This document shows positions 1 through 10,500 of a stretch of DNA of 24,751 nt, piece by piece. Within the stretch, counting starts at the first letter, position 1. Each line of letters starts with the position of its first letter. The position numbers and the translations under genes were made by a program. The notes under the pieces are model-generated. The model saw only the letters and a program-made list of their open reading frames with translations. It had not been told where the DNA came from and searched no databases. Origin of the DNA: Silene noctiflora (taxonomy: Eukaryota > Streptophyta > Magnoliopsida > Caryophyllales > Caryophyllaceae); contig VHZZ01000592.1 of assembly GCA_009801015.1 (NCBI GenBank), forward strand, positions 108,397 through 133,147, read 5' to 3'.

Positions 1-61
1 TAGCGGATTTGAAGGTAGTTAGCTAGAGGAATTGAGCGAGTTATGACGGTAATGACCATGA

Positions 62-622
62 ATTGTGGTTGCATGAGCTGGTTATAGAGAGTTGTAGTGG
101 AATTTGATGAGATCATGGGCTTATATTTTAGGAATTTAGGCAATGAGTGTATCTTTGGGCTGTGACACTGTTAAGCTCGAAGAATACTCTGTGGTCGTAA
201 TGCTTAACATTAATGAGACTTATTGAGAGATGGTAAGAATTTTGTAATTTCGGTTTGATGGCATTGGATTGATATTTTAAGCTGTATTTAGTGTTGTTTC
301 CTTAGTTATGGAGGAATCATCCCGTGAGGAAATGGACTAACAGTCGTAAGTGGTTTATATTGGATTGTGTTTCCATGAGCTTGTTAAGAGAGTTGTAGTG
401 GAATTTGATGAGATCTGGAATTATATTATCTTAATGTTAGGTGTTGAATATATGTTTGAGCTGTAAGCCTGCAACAGATTAACAGTCCAGCTCCGAGAAC
501 ACAATGTTAGAGATGGTTAGAATTTTGTAACTTGTTTTTGCTGCTTCAGTGTGGTGTCTTTAGGTATGGGAATCATCGCAACAAGGATTACATTTTAATG
601 GTCGTTAAGTGGTTTTTGATAT
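62..622. repeat. Two-copy diverged tandem duplication, unit about 260-300 bp
   Basis: Copy one runs from about 62 to 360 and copy two from about 361 to 622. Both contain the block GAGTTGTAGTGGAATTTGAT near the start (about 88 and 386). Both then have a GAGATGGT(A/T)AGAATTTTGTAA block in the middle and end in a GTCGT(T)AAGTGGTTT block. The order of matching blocks is the same in both copies. Divergence and small indels suggest an old duplication. No coding potential is visible. Confidence 0.75.
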
Positions 623-1067
623 ATTTGTTTGAGCAATGTAGGTGGTGGGTTTCGTACTTTGCAATTTTGCATTAGTTAATAAATTTTGGTTCGTGCGCGA
701 GAAAGAGTGATGTCAAGAAAAGGTTGGACTGTTTGTGATGATTTAGATCTAGAAATTGTATCTAGCTGTCGCCTTTTTTTTTGATGATATTGCTTTAAGC
801 TTCCTGAATAATGCATTGTTTTGAGGGAATCCTTATGTTTTAAACAATGTTACAATGTGTTGGAATTCGAGTTGATGTGATTAGACCCATTTTAAGTAAC
901 TGGTTATGTTTCTGGACTTCTGACGCTTTGAGGTCTGACGTGGGATTTTGGGAGTTTGTATTTGAACACTTTTGAGGGAAGTGTAACATCAAGCTGATGT
1001 AAACTTGAGCCTTTTGATGTCAGATTCAGTTGCGGAAGGAGTTCCGTTAGGATTTAAATCCTTACAA

Positions 1068-1515
1068 AATAGCGAGGTAGACACTTGTGATTTTGACTGC
1101 TTTAGTTAGTTATGGGAATTATGAATAGGATAGGGTGTCACTTTTGTTTATGATTGTTTGGTTTGATGAACTCCAAAAAAGATGTACATCCAAGAAAAAT
1201 CATGATTTGCAGGATGCTTTTTTGCTATTTTGGTGACCATATAGAAGTAGAAATTTATCGGCTAACTACTCTGTATGGCAGTTTAATCAGGATATCAAAT
1301 CATCAATTGATTGGAGTGTAGTTTACTGAATAGTGATGTGGACAGTTGTGATTTTGATTGCGTAAGATAGTTATGGGACATTATGAATGAAACAGACAGG
1401 TCATCAGTTTTTTCTCTAACTTGTTTGTTTTGCTGAAATCCAAACATGATTTGATGCAAATTGTTTATTGCTGTTTTGCGCAGCATACCATATAGAACTA
1501 GAAATTTTATATGTG
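1068..1515. repeat. Second diverged tandem duplication, copies about 250 bp apart
   Basis: Copy one (about 1068-1260) and copy two (about 1325-1515) share several blocks in the same order: GACA(C/G)TTGTGATTTTGA(C/T)TGC, then AGTTATGGGA, then TTATGAAT, and finally ACCATATAGAA(G/C)TAGAAATTT. Both are AT-rich with no sustained frame. This is separate from the 62-622 duplication, so the same kilobase underwent two local duplications. Confidence 0.7.
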
Positions 1516-1772
1516 AAGTAGAAAGTATCAATGTATTATATCCGAAAGCTTTTTAGCTTACCCTACAACAACTACATAAATTAGTTAGGTTAACTACTCA
1601 GCGGGTATATCACGATGCTGTTAAAGCTGGTATTTATATATCTTTAGAATTTAGCTGTTTTTATAAAAGAAATCTGGACTTGATTTTAAAACCTCTCAAT
1701 TTACCTTGACTTTTGTTTTATGTTGCACTCCCCTTTTGTTTTTCACTTTTCTTTTTCTATATTTTCGCATTT

Positions 1773-1877
1773 TGAGGTGTGCGATCACCATGGACGGTTC
1801 TAAAAGATGATTCATATCAGCCGACCCCAAATCATTTTGGGATTAAGGCTCTGTTGTTGTTGTTGTTGTTGTTGTTA
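1773..1877 (+). mobile_element. Au-type SINE, 3' portion with TTG-repeat tail
   Basis: The segment around 1820-1851 reads CCGACCCCAAATCATTTTGG followed by GATTAAGGCTCTG. It then runs into eight TTG triplets (1852-1876). This GACCCC...GGGATTAAGGCT block plus TTG tail is the characteristic 3' end of Au-family and related plant SINEs. I could not identify a convincing tRNA-derived 5' head with A and B boxes, so the copy is probably 5'-truncated or strongly diverged, and the left boundary is approximate. The poly-leucine open frame at 1779-2051 is only a reading of this tail. Confidence 0.65.
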
Positions 1878-2396
1878 GCTGTTTGTAGTCTCTTGGCTGT
1901 CGGGGGACCTCGGGGCTTCTCAAAGATACCATTGACTACGTTTTTGTCACTCATTGAGGCTCCTCCTATTATTCAGTTATATGCACAAATTTTGAAATGG
2001 AAAAAACAGCCCCCTCTTAATTTTCGTGGTGAAGACTTTGGGCGAGCATAAAGCAAAAACCGTTTAAAACCTTAAAATGTAGATTTTTCAAAAGCTTTTT
2101 GAGTGGGTGACATTTTGAGAAATACTCAGTATTAGATTAAAATGGTAGAACAAGTAGTTAGCTCAATCTTCTGCTTTTGGACGCAGTATTTTTCTGCTTG
2201 ACAATTGTCGGTTGGTCGGCCTTTTACTGAAAGAAACCAAGCCATCTACAGCTAAAGGATAAAGATCGTAACCTTAAGGCTGTTAGCTTACAGGTAGATT
2301 TTTCAGAAATTTTTTGAGTGCGGGACATCTTGAGAAATGAATTTCAGATCCAACTGACGGAGCAATTAGTTAGCATGAACTTTTGTACGAGCTATG

Positions 2397-2424
<28 letters not shown>
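2397..2424 (+). repeat. Poly(T) tract of 28 bases
   Basis: An uninterrupted homopolymer of 28 T lies about 200 bp upstream of the first visible exon. It could be the poly(A) tail of a minus-strand retro-insertion, but I see no element body attached to it. Its true length is uncertain, as homopolymers are sequencing-sensitive. Confidence 0.9.
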
Positions 2425-2428
<4 letters not shown>

Positions 2429-2620
2429 ATACACATTTATTAAAAATGGTTCTATTGTTTACCAAGGGCTACTTATCAATTTTTTTTACCAGGGCTTAAG
2501 TCGCATGTGTCTTTTACCATTATTGTTGTTGAAAATCAGTTCATCATATTAGTAATTTGTTTCTGTAGCTCGTAGGACTATAATATTATCTTTTGACACC
2601 AGGTATTGATTTCCATGTAG

Positions 2621-5600
2621 ATACTAACTATATGGAAAAATTCTTACAAAGGCGGTGAGTGGAGACCATGTGTTGTAAATAAGTCCTCTGAAGGTAAGAA
2701 AACTGTAATTCCAACTTCAATTTTTAATGTTGCCTGTCGTTTTCTCTTTTCTCCTACTTTTATGCGTGGAGACCATATCATAGTTTTTTCTTTAAGTTGT
2801 ACACCGCATATTGGCATTTTTATTATCTTTTTATTTAAACCGGTATTTTTTTTTTCTGTGACGCAAGTTACACGACATTATCTCCTCGTCTAAGAGACTA
2901 TTCAGTATTTTGCCTTTAGCTTTTTACTATCTAATGTTGTTCATGTTGATCAATCTAATGTGGTGCTTGCTGTTTGACAGACGCCTTGCCTGATTCAAAT
3001 GGCTATATTTATGTTGAAGCAAACGGTGGCTTAAATCAGCAAAGGGCATCGGTCTGTTTGCTGCCTTAATTTTTAACAATGTCCTGATGTTCAGCTATAT
3101 TTTTTCTGAAATGTTTCTTATCTGATCGTGTTTGCTTTTTTTGCTTTTCTTGCTTTCTAGATATGCAATGCAGTTGCTGTGGCAGCCTATCTTAATGCAA
3201 CTCTTGTTATTCCGAATTTTCATTATCATAGCATCTGGAGAGATCCTAGGTGAGTCACTTTAATTGTATTTAGTGCTCCATAGTATATGACATTAGATTC
3301 ATGTTATGTTCTCGTTATCTTGTTTTTTTTTTCCTTCACAAATTTCATTGTTCTTTTGGCCACCCAGCTGGATATATTAGTTATTGAGTTCGGTTTATGC
3401 CTCTGCAGCAAGTTCAGTGATATATATGATGAGGATTATTTCATCAGCACCTTGCAAAATGAAGTACGTATCGTCACTGAGATTCCTGATTACCTAATGG
3501 CGCGGTATGACCACAACATGAGCAATGTTTATAATTTCAGAATCAAAGCTTGGTCGTCAGTTCAATACTATAAGGACAATGTGCTTCCAAGATTACTTGA
3601 CGAACAGTAAGTGGATGTCGCCTATTACTTTCCAATTGAGCATTCTTCTGCCTCCTGTATTCCTTATTTTGTTTCTGATTTACCTAAAGAGTGTTCTTTG
3701 TCTCGGTGACACTGGTAATATCTGTCCTGACTCCCGAGCTACCAAATACCTCCTTACTGCCCCCCTCATTTTTGTCACGTAGTTTTTTTATTGTTCTTTT
3801 ACTAAAACAAAAAGAACACTAATAGTTTTGGTCTTTTTATTAACGCTTCTTCATGAACAATGTAGGGTAATAAGGATCTCTCCCTTTGCAAATCGATTGT
3901 CATTTGACGCTCCCCCAGCTGTTCAACGACATAGATGCTTAACAAATTATGAAGCTTTGAGGTTTTCAACCCCAATCTTAACCTTAGGGGAAACTCTCGT
4001 TGCAAGAATGAGAGAGCGTAGTCTAAGCAGTGAAGGAAAATATGTCTCGGTGCATCTTCGCTTTGAAGCGGTTAGATAACCTTATTTTAATTGTTGAGAT
4101 TGGTGCTCTCTGGAAAGTTGCTATCTATTTAACAGGATGTCGGTTGATTTTATCTTTTTCACGTCAAGTGCAGGATATGGTTGCTTTTTCTTGTTGTGTA
4201 TTTGATGGTGGAAAGCAAGAAAGGTTAGACATGGATGCAGCAAGAGAGCAGGGTTGGAGGGGAAAGTTCACGAAGCCTGGAAGGGTCATTCGTCCTGGTG
4301 CAATCAGAATCAACGGCAAATGCCCACTTACTCCATTGGAGGTAAAACTTTTTCCACACTTTGTTTCACTTTATTATGCATTCTTCTTAGCTACTCGTTT
4401 TAGAACATGTATAACCATTGTGATGAGGTGCTATCAACTGCTCTTGAAAGAGTAGTGATGGCATATTGTGAATGGACAATTGGGTTCAGGAGTGGTTTTC
4501 ATTTTCTTATCCAAATTGAGATCTCTGTTTGGAGAATTGATCATATGTAGGATTATGTTTAGGAGTTGGTACTTTGGTAGCCTCTTTAGCTTCATTACGA
4601 GCAAGGTCTCGAATTTTCTGTTGCCTAATATGTTAAAACATTAAGATCAACCAAAAGCCAAACAATTTATGGTGGACGGGATGGCATGTTTGAATACTAA
4701 CCTGGCAGTAGAATTAAAGTGTCGTTTGGTTGCCCCATTAAAAGTGGGTGAATTGAGAATTCACGTGAATTGGAAAAATGGAGGTTGTTTGTTTGCCCAA
4801 AATCACGTGAATTGCATTTTCCCAGGAGTTTCCAATTCCTCCATTATGGAGGAGTTTAATTACCTAGTCTCCCCTAGGTAATTGGAAACTCCCGCATGAA
4901 TCCAACTCTCGAATGTCAACCAAACAAGTTTTGGGCAATTCACGTGAATTGAGCAATTCACGTGTTTTGTAAAATCAGGGGAAATTAATTCCCGTATGGC
5001 AACCAAACGAGGCCTAAATTTACTAACTATTTTGTTTATGAAAAGATGAGGGGAAAATACACGTGGATGATGGGGATTGATATTTCATATCTTATTGTTT
5101 GATTCTTTATGTTTATTTTTCTTATTTTTGCAAACATTTTTCTTTTCATATGAATCTATTTGAACCTCCTAATCTCTTTTGGTGCTCTCTCTCCATATGA
5201 ATCAGGTCGGTTTAATGCTTCGTGGTATGGGCTTTGATCGAAACACATCTATTTATTTGGCATCTGGGAAAATTTATGATGCTGAGAGGAATATGGCCCC
5301 ATTGTTTGAAATGTTTCCTCTTTTGCAAACTAAAGATATGCTTGTATCACCGGAAGAGCTTGCACCATATAAGGTTCATTTCTCCTCCTTTGTCCTATGC
5401 TTTGTGTTTTTATGAAAGCTTTATTAATCTCATTTGTTTTTTTGCAGAACTATTCTTCCAGGATGGCCGCTATAGACTACACTGTTTGCTTACAAAGCGA
5501 AGTTTTTGTTACCACTCAAGGAGGCAATTTCCCTACTTTCTTGATGGGCCATCGTAGATACTTGTATGGTGGACACTCAAAGACAATCAGGCCTGATAAG

Positions 5601-6242
5601 CGGAAGTTGGCTCAGCTTTTTGATAATCCAAATGTTGGGTATGTTTCTATCAAATGACGTTATGTATGATTTATATCTTTGTCAAATGTTAATGTTTCAT
5701 GGGTTGGGTCATGTAGTTTCCATGTTAGGCCTATAGTTACCCAAGAAAGGGTACCCGCAGGAAGAAAATGTTTAAAAGAATGATGTTGCCAAAGGGAAAT
5801 GGTTGGACATATGTCTAGAAGGTGAGACTTTAAAAGTCGAAACTCTACAGTCTACACTAAGTTGGAGAAAATGCGCTTCAATGAGTAAGACATTCTCTAT
5901 TTATCTAGCTGGCCATTGTGGATATGCAAGAAAGGTGTAGGAAAGTAGGTCTGCATTTGTCATAGTATAAATTCATTAGCGAAGCCAAAACGTTCTAGTT
6001 TCTACTTTCTTTCTATTCGTTCTTGCAAATTTAAGCAGTATCATTAAGAGGCGTTTATGTTGGTAATTGGTGTATATAGATGGAAAACGTTCAAGAGGCA
6101 TATGCTGAATATTCGGTCGCACAGTGATTCCAAGGGCTTTGAGTTGAAAAGACCAAATGACTCCATCTACAGCTTTCCATGTCCAGACTGTATGTGTCGA
6201 GTCAACAAATCAGAAGATTCTCGATCAATGTCTGCAACGTGA
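2621..6242 (+). CDS. O-fucosyltransferase family protein, 5'-partial, nine exons
   Basis: This is a plant GDP-fucose protein O-fucosyltransferase family member, expected to be a Golgi type II membrane enzyme moving fucose from GDP-fucose to an acceptor. Exons: 2621-2693, 2981-3051, 3161-3249, 3409-3606, 3866-4070, 4174-4341, 5206-5373, 5448-5638 and 6080-6242. They total 1326 nt, giving 441 residues plus stop. Family motifs are present: [10 protein letters not shown] at visible residues 37-46 (nucleotide-sugar loop), SVHLRFE at 205-211 (conserved Arg), and [16 protein letters not shown] at 346-361. Possible N-glycosylation sequons include NAT in exon 3 and NMS in exon 4. Plant family members usually run to about 550 residues, so the missing N-terminus with its signal anchor must come from upstream; an in-frame TAG at 2618-2620 blocks extension of this exon. 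The sequence resembles the Arabidopsis subfamily with the [13 protein letters not shown] block, but I do not assign an orthologue number. The acceptor substrate is unknown; some relatives act in cell adhesion or pectin-related processes. Confidence 0.93.
4342..5205 (+). other. Large intron of the fucosyltransferase gene containing a Tourist-like element
   Basis: This 864-nt GT-AG intron (donor GTAAAAC, acceptor TGAATCAG) separates the exon ending LTPLE from the exon starting VGLMLRG. About a third of it is the miniature element at 4718-5014. The rest is AT-rich, with nothing further recognised. Confidence 0.85.
4718..5014. mobile_element. Tourist-like (PIF/Harbinger) MITE, 297 bp, TAA target duplication
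   Basis: The element is bounded by TAA at 4715-4717 and 5015-5017. Its ends are inverted copies: AGTGTCGTTTGGTTGCC at the left, and the complement of GGCAACCAAACGAGGCC at the right. GG(G/C)CC...GTTTGG ends with a three-base TAA/TTA target duplication are typical of Tourist MITEs. Internally, CACGTGAATTG-type motifs recur in both orientations. The centre (about 4849-4890) holds a strong hairpin in which AATTACCTAG pairs with CTAGGTAATT. There is no transposase frame, so it is non-autonomous. Confidence 0.8.
5639..6079 (+). other. Last intron of the fucosyltransferase gene
   Basis: This 441-nt intron has donor GTATGTTT and acceptor TGTATATAG. It splits a glycine codon so that the protein reads NVG then WKTFKRHM. 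I see no repeat or RNA gene in it. Confidence 0.85.
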
Positions 6243-7597
6243 ATTGCTGGTACCATAGAACATGGGTTATTTTTCATGTGAATGGTACCGATTCTTTCAT
6301 TCTTTTCCCTCTTCCTTAGTGGTGGAAGGGTAACACAATTCAGTTTTGAAACTCCAACAAGTTGGTTGGAAGAACACTCTGATAATTTTCCGGGCATGAT
6401 CAGAGTGAGCATGAATCTTATTGTACATGACACGATAGATGACTCATACATCCTTCGCACAAAAGGAGGCGCTCGGCTGTTGACTATACACTGGATAGAA
6501 GACTAACTGCCACATAAAATTGTCATTTTTTATCCCTCAATTTTGTCATTCTTTTGTTGTATATGATTGCCGTGTTGGAATACATAGCTGTACAAAGCAG
6601 GATGAAGTCGTGTAAAATTCTTTTCTCGTAGAGCTTATCATTCGTTCAGAAAATGTAATGTGATTTCTTCAAAGATGGCTATGTAAGACAACGAATGCTT
6701 AAAGCCAGATGTTAGTGTTTGGAGTGATTTTTCGACTGGTGGCAGATAAATTGGTTGTTTTGGATGGTAGTTGATGTTTTTTTCCGCATTTTCTTCTGCA
6801 TCACTCGTTCATGCTACAAATGATAAGGGAATGGGCTAGCGATGAATAGAAGGTGGGGGTTAACATAATTGAAATTATCAATTTGGTGCAAGTAAATGTA
6901 AATGATAAATTGGTCGGATAAAAATTAGTCACAGTGAGTAGCAATAATAGGGGACAGACTGACAAAATTCTCATCAACAAAAGAACTTGATGACAATGGG
7001 ATAATCGAGCCATCTCGTTTCAGTAATGGACAACCGTTCATCTCTGCATCAAACCCGACTTTAAAAGACATTGATATACATGGGATTAGACAATATGTCT
7101 CCGCAGAGTGATTAGCAACAATCACAACATAATAAGCCATTGCGCTTATCCATTGCTGGGAGGCTACGCTTCATAACGTATAATAATCATCAAATAGAAG
7201 CGTTTTCCAGTACGAAAGGGAAATACGAGCCTTAGTGATAGATACCGAAGGCTAGTGGACAATAAATCGGAAATTCAAATCCCCTTCATTACATAATCAT
7301 ATTGTACTTGTCCTTCCATCTCACCATATTATACATAAATAAATGAGATCCAATTACATTATAATGATAATTACAATCTATAAAACATATGCCCTCACTA
7401 ATTTCCGACCCTTCAAGAAGCACACGCCATTTTTCCGGGTTCCTAGCTGCCCAGTACTCTCCCACATTGTATCAATTAATCACAAATTGGCCAGGAGAAG
7501 TTCAATAATAATTTTACAAATTCCTAGTCTTCTCAAATTTCATTAAATATGATCTCCTAAAAAGAATAGATTGAAAACCATCCGTCTTCCAGATGCT
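6243..7597. other. Convergent intergenic region holding two 3' UTRs
   Basis: The plus-strand fucosyltransferase ends at 6242 and the minus-strand membrane-protein gene ends at 7598, so the two genes are tail to tail. The first few hundred bases on each side should be 3' UTR. I place the plus-strand end only loosely at about 6650-6780. An open frame at 6282-6506 has no recognisable protein character. No transposon, tRNA or other gene was recognised between the two UTRs. Confidence 0.6.
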
Positions 7598-10500
7598 CTA
7601 TTCAAGAAGCTTATTGCAGGTGCCAACACCAACAGCTGCAGCAAGATGCCATGCCGCGTGGAGGTATGGAGTTTCAGGAAAAACATCATCAGCAACAAAC
7701 AATGCACCACCTAACAATGACGATGCTTTGTGTATATTGTGTGCCATTCTCAGCTCTGGATCTTTTACTGCTCTCTTAGCAAATGCTACCTGCAAATATT
7801 ATACGACTTTTTCTTGAGCAAACTTAACAGAAACTGCAGAAACCAATCATTCAGACACTGCCATAGAAGCTGCACTTAATAAAGGTAGACAAGAGAAATT
7901 CCCGAAGCATGAACACAGATTGCAAATATCAAGGATATATATTTAGATTTCTAGTAATTATTGATGTCAAAGACACGGAACTAAGACTTGCTTACGCCTT
8001 ACAGGCCTTCAACAAGTACAAGAATCTTAGCTAAAGCCATAAGGTCCTATGGCTATATTATGTTCACGACTACAATTATTTACTGGACTTTCCTTTTTGG
8101 AGAAACCAATACCGTCAGACAGTTCTAGAAACAAATTGAGAAATTTGAGGAGAGGCGCAGTAAGAAAACAGTAAAGATACTTCCCCCATCTCACTTCAAA
8201 CTTCCGGCTACTCTTTGCACAAGGAATAAGAAAGTTCAAAAAATTCCCCATAAAATAAAAGTTCAATAAATAACTGTAAAAGAAAGCAAATAGCTGATCA
8301 CATATATATTTAGTGCCAAATTGTCTAAGTGCTGAAAATTACCTCCATCAAACCAGTATGAACAACTGAGACCATCAACGGTTGGAAAGGTAGACATAAA
8401 GCAGTAGCAGCCATCAGATAATTTGGATTTTCACCTGCAAGTGCTCTGGAAAGACACTGCAGAAGGTTTCCAACGATTAGCTATTCCACAAGTGCATTGA
8501 ACATAAGAAATGAATACAGTCAGATACATTGTTTGACAAAGATGAATAATACTTCTATGCATGAACGCAACTCCATCTCGATCATATTATACTAGTGGCA
8601 TTTTCTACTTCACCATATCTAGATAGGGTGTGACCACACAAATATACAACACGATTTTAGTGATAGAGTTGAAGTTTTCAGTGTTTGATTGTTTATTTAT
8701 CCTGTCACTTTCATTGGAAACTGAAGATGTTGTCAACGAGTGTCGAACAATACATTCAACATCCAAAGCAGGGTTATCAGATTCGTCAAGTAGCCCACAA
8801 ATCACAAATAAATTCGCAATTCGTTCCATATCGTCTCGCCCAAATTCGTGTATTAGTTCGTCCTTAATTTAAGTTGAATTCACAAAAAAAAAAAAAAAAA
8901 AAAGCGAATAAGGAGTTTCAATCCACAAAATATCCATTTAGGTAAAGAATTTATTTGTCTTGGATACTTGATGCAGTCTTGGTTTAGAAAAGAGGGAGAA
9001 TTCTGATTTCCAAAGAGGCAAATGAAGAAGGGGGTCATGAGGTTTGCATAGTTATCTTTCACTTATCACTCCCATGGCTCCAGAATGCTCAAAAAGATAT
9101 GAAATGTTTTCATGTGCGAAAATGCACAAAGCATAATACAAGTAGCCAAGTAGGGCTAGACGTTCACAAAAACAAGATTATCAGTCAAAACACACGGGTA
9201 CTTTCCAGAAGTAGCTTCTTCAGAGCATCAAAAAATTAGAAATTTTTCAGAAATTCTTCAAAGATAATTAATTGACAGTACAAATCCATTTCCTCGATTC
9301 TTTCACAGGTTAAACAGCCAACACTTTTTTGAATAGATAATTTATGCAAGTTCAGCAGATTTTTACAGCATACAAATCAGACATGATCCAGTATTTTAGT
9401 CACTCACCACAGTCGTTGTTGCTATCATGGTATAGTCAACCCATCTCATAAACTTCCTTATTCTGCCTCTTGATGTATGGTACAAACTAGAGGCAACTCC
9501 AACTCCAATCAAAGAATTAGCATATAACTTGGACTTCATATTTTTTCTGCATGATAATTATAAGTACAAAAATGAGTGGCAGAGCCTCGTGGAATTAGCG
9601 ACAGAGGAATCACTGAAAAGAGGTGAAGAAACCTGCCTTGGTGCCTGGAACCCAAGAGCAATAAATGGGAGAGAAGTGACAACATTAGCAACAGTTTCAG
9701 CAATGTTTTGATCACCTACAATTGAAATGAGACAGCTCTGAGTTTAAACTGAGCATTTAACAGATACATAATCGGAAGACCTGGCAAACAAGAGTAAGCA
9801 GTAGCTTCTATCACCACTTACCACTGAGGTTACAGGTACAGTGGACAGGTCGTAAACGGACTGATATTTGCTGTCGTACATGTCTGTTGCACCCAAAAGG
9901 CAGTAATGTTATTAGTACTTTTATATGGTAGACCCCCCCCCCCCCCCCCAATTATATTGTCCTCATTTGACTTTAGTTGTCAATTGACTAACCTTGATCG
10001 ATATTTTTCCATAATATACAATACATACAACTCTTCAAAATTAATAATACGAAGATAGTAAACTTGATGAATCAAATGTAGCAAATTTGACTTAGCATGT
10101 CTACATATTGTTCAAATAAATTAATGGTCAATATTGATATCAGTTGACTAACAAAGTCAAATGAGAGCAATTTAAAAGGGATGGAAGTAGTACTTTGTTA
10201 GAAGAATGTGATGGACTAACAGCAGTGGCTACCATCAGGAAAACACAGATACTTTCAAAGAAATTGCTAACATGCTATCTTAAGAAAAAGCCTAAAAAAT
10301 ATAGTCCCTCCAAGTCCCTCCACTCAACAAAATGATCATGTTTTATTTTGGCTTCACGCAAAGGATTTATCACTTTCTCTGATAGGTTAAAATTTCAATA
10401 TTTGCATTTCCCCTCGATCAAAAATTCAAAATAAACAAATCATACTGCACCAATGGAGAGGAAAACAATGCTATTAAGTTTAGGAGAGGGGGAAAGGATA

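Larger units (their letters stand above)
1..2620 (+). other. Non-coding DNA upstream of the first visible fucosyltransferase exon, probably a long intron
   Basis: I find no convincing exon here on either strand. The first exon of the downstream gene should encode a cytosolic tail and membrane anchor of roughly 100 or more residues. No open frame of that kind is present, so that exon probably lies before position 1 and this stretch would be intron. It holds two tandem duplications (62-622 and about 1070-1515), a SINE tail (1773-1877) and a poly(T) run (2397-2424). It could instead be intergenic DNA if the gene has an unusual short start that I missed. Confidence 0.5.

Noticed and set aside
1779..2051. 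Open frame of 90 codons with a run of leucines, possibly a signal anchor
   Set aside because: The leucine run is the TTG tail of an Au-type SINE, and the rest has no protein character.
4030..4455. Open frame of 141 codons as a separate gene
   Set aside because: It is a real fucosyltransferase exon (4174-4341) with flanking intron read through on both sides.
6282..6506. Possible extra exon after an intron-like CCTCTTCCTTAG at about 6318
   Set aside because: The upstream exon ends with a stop at 6242 in the family-conserved C-terminus, and the translated segment resembles nothing I know. It is most likely 3' UTR.
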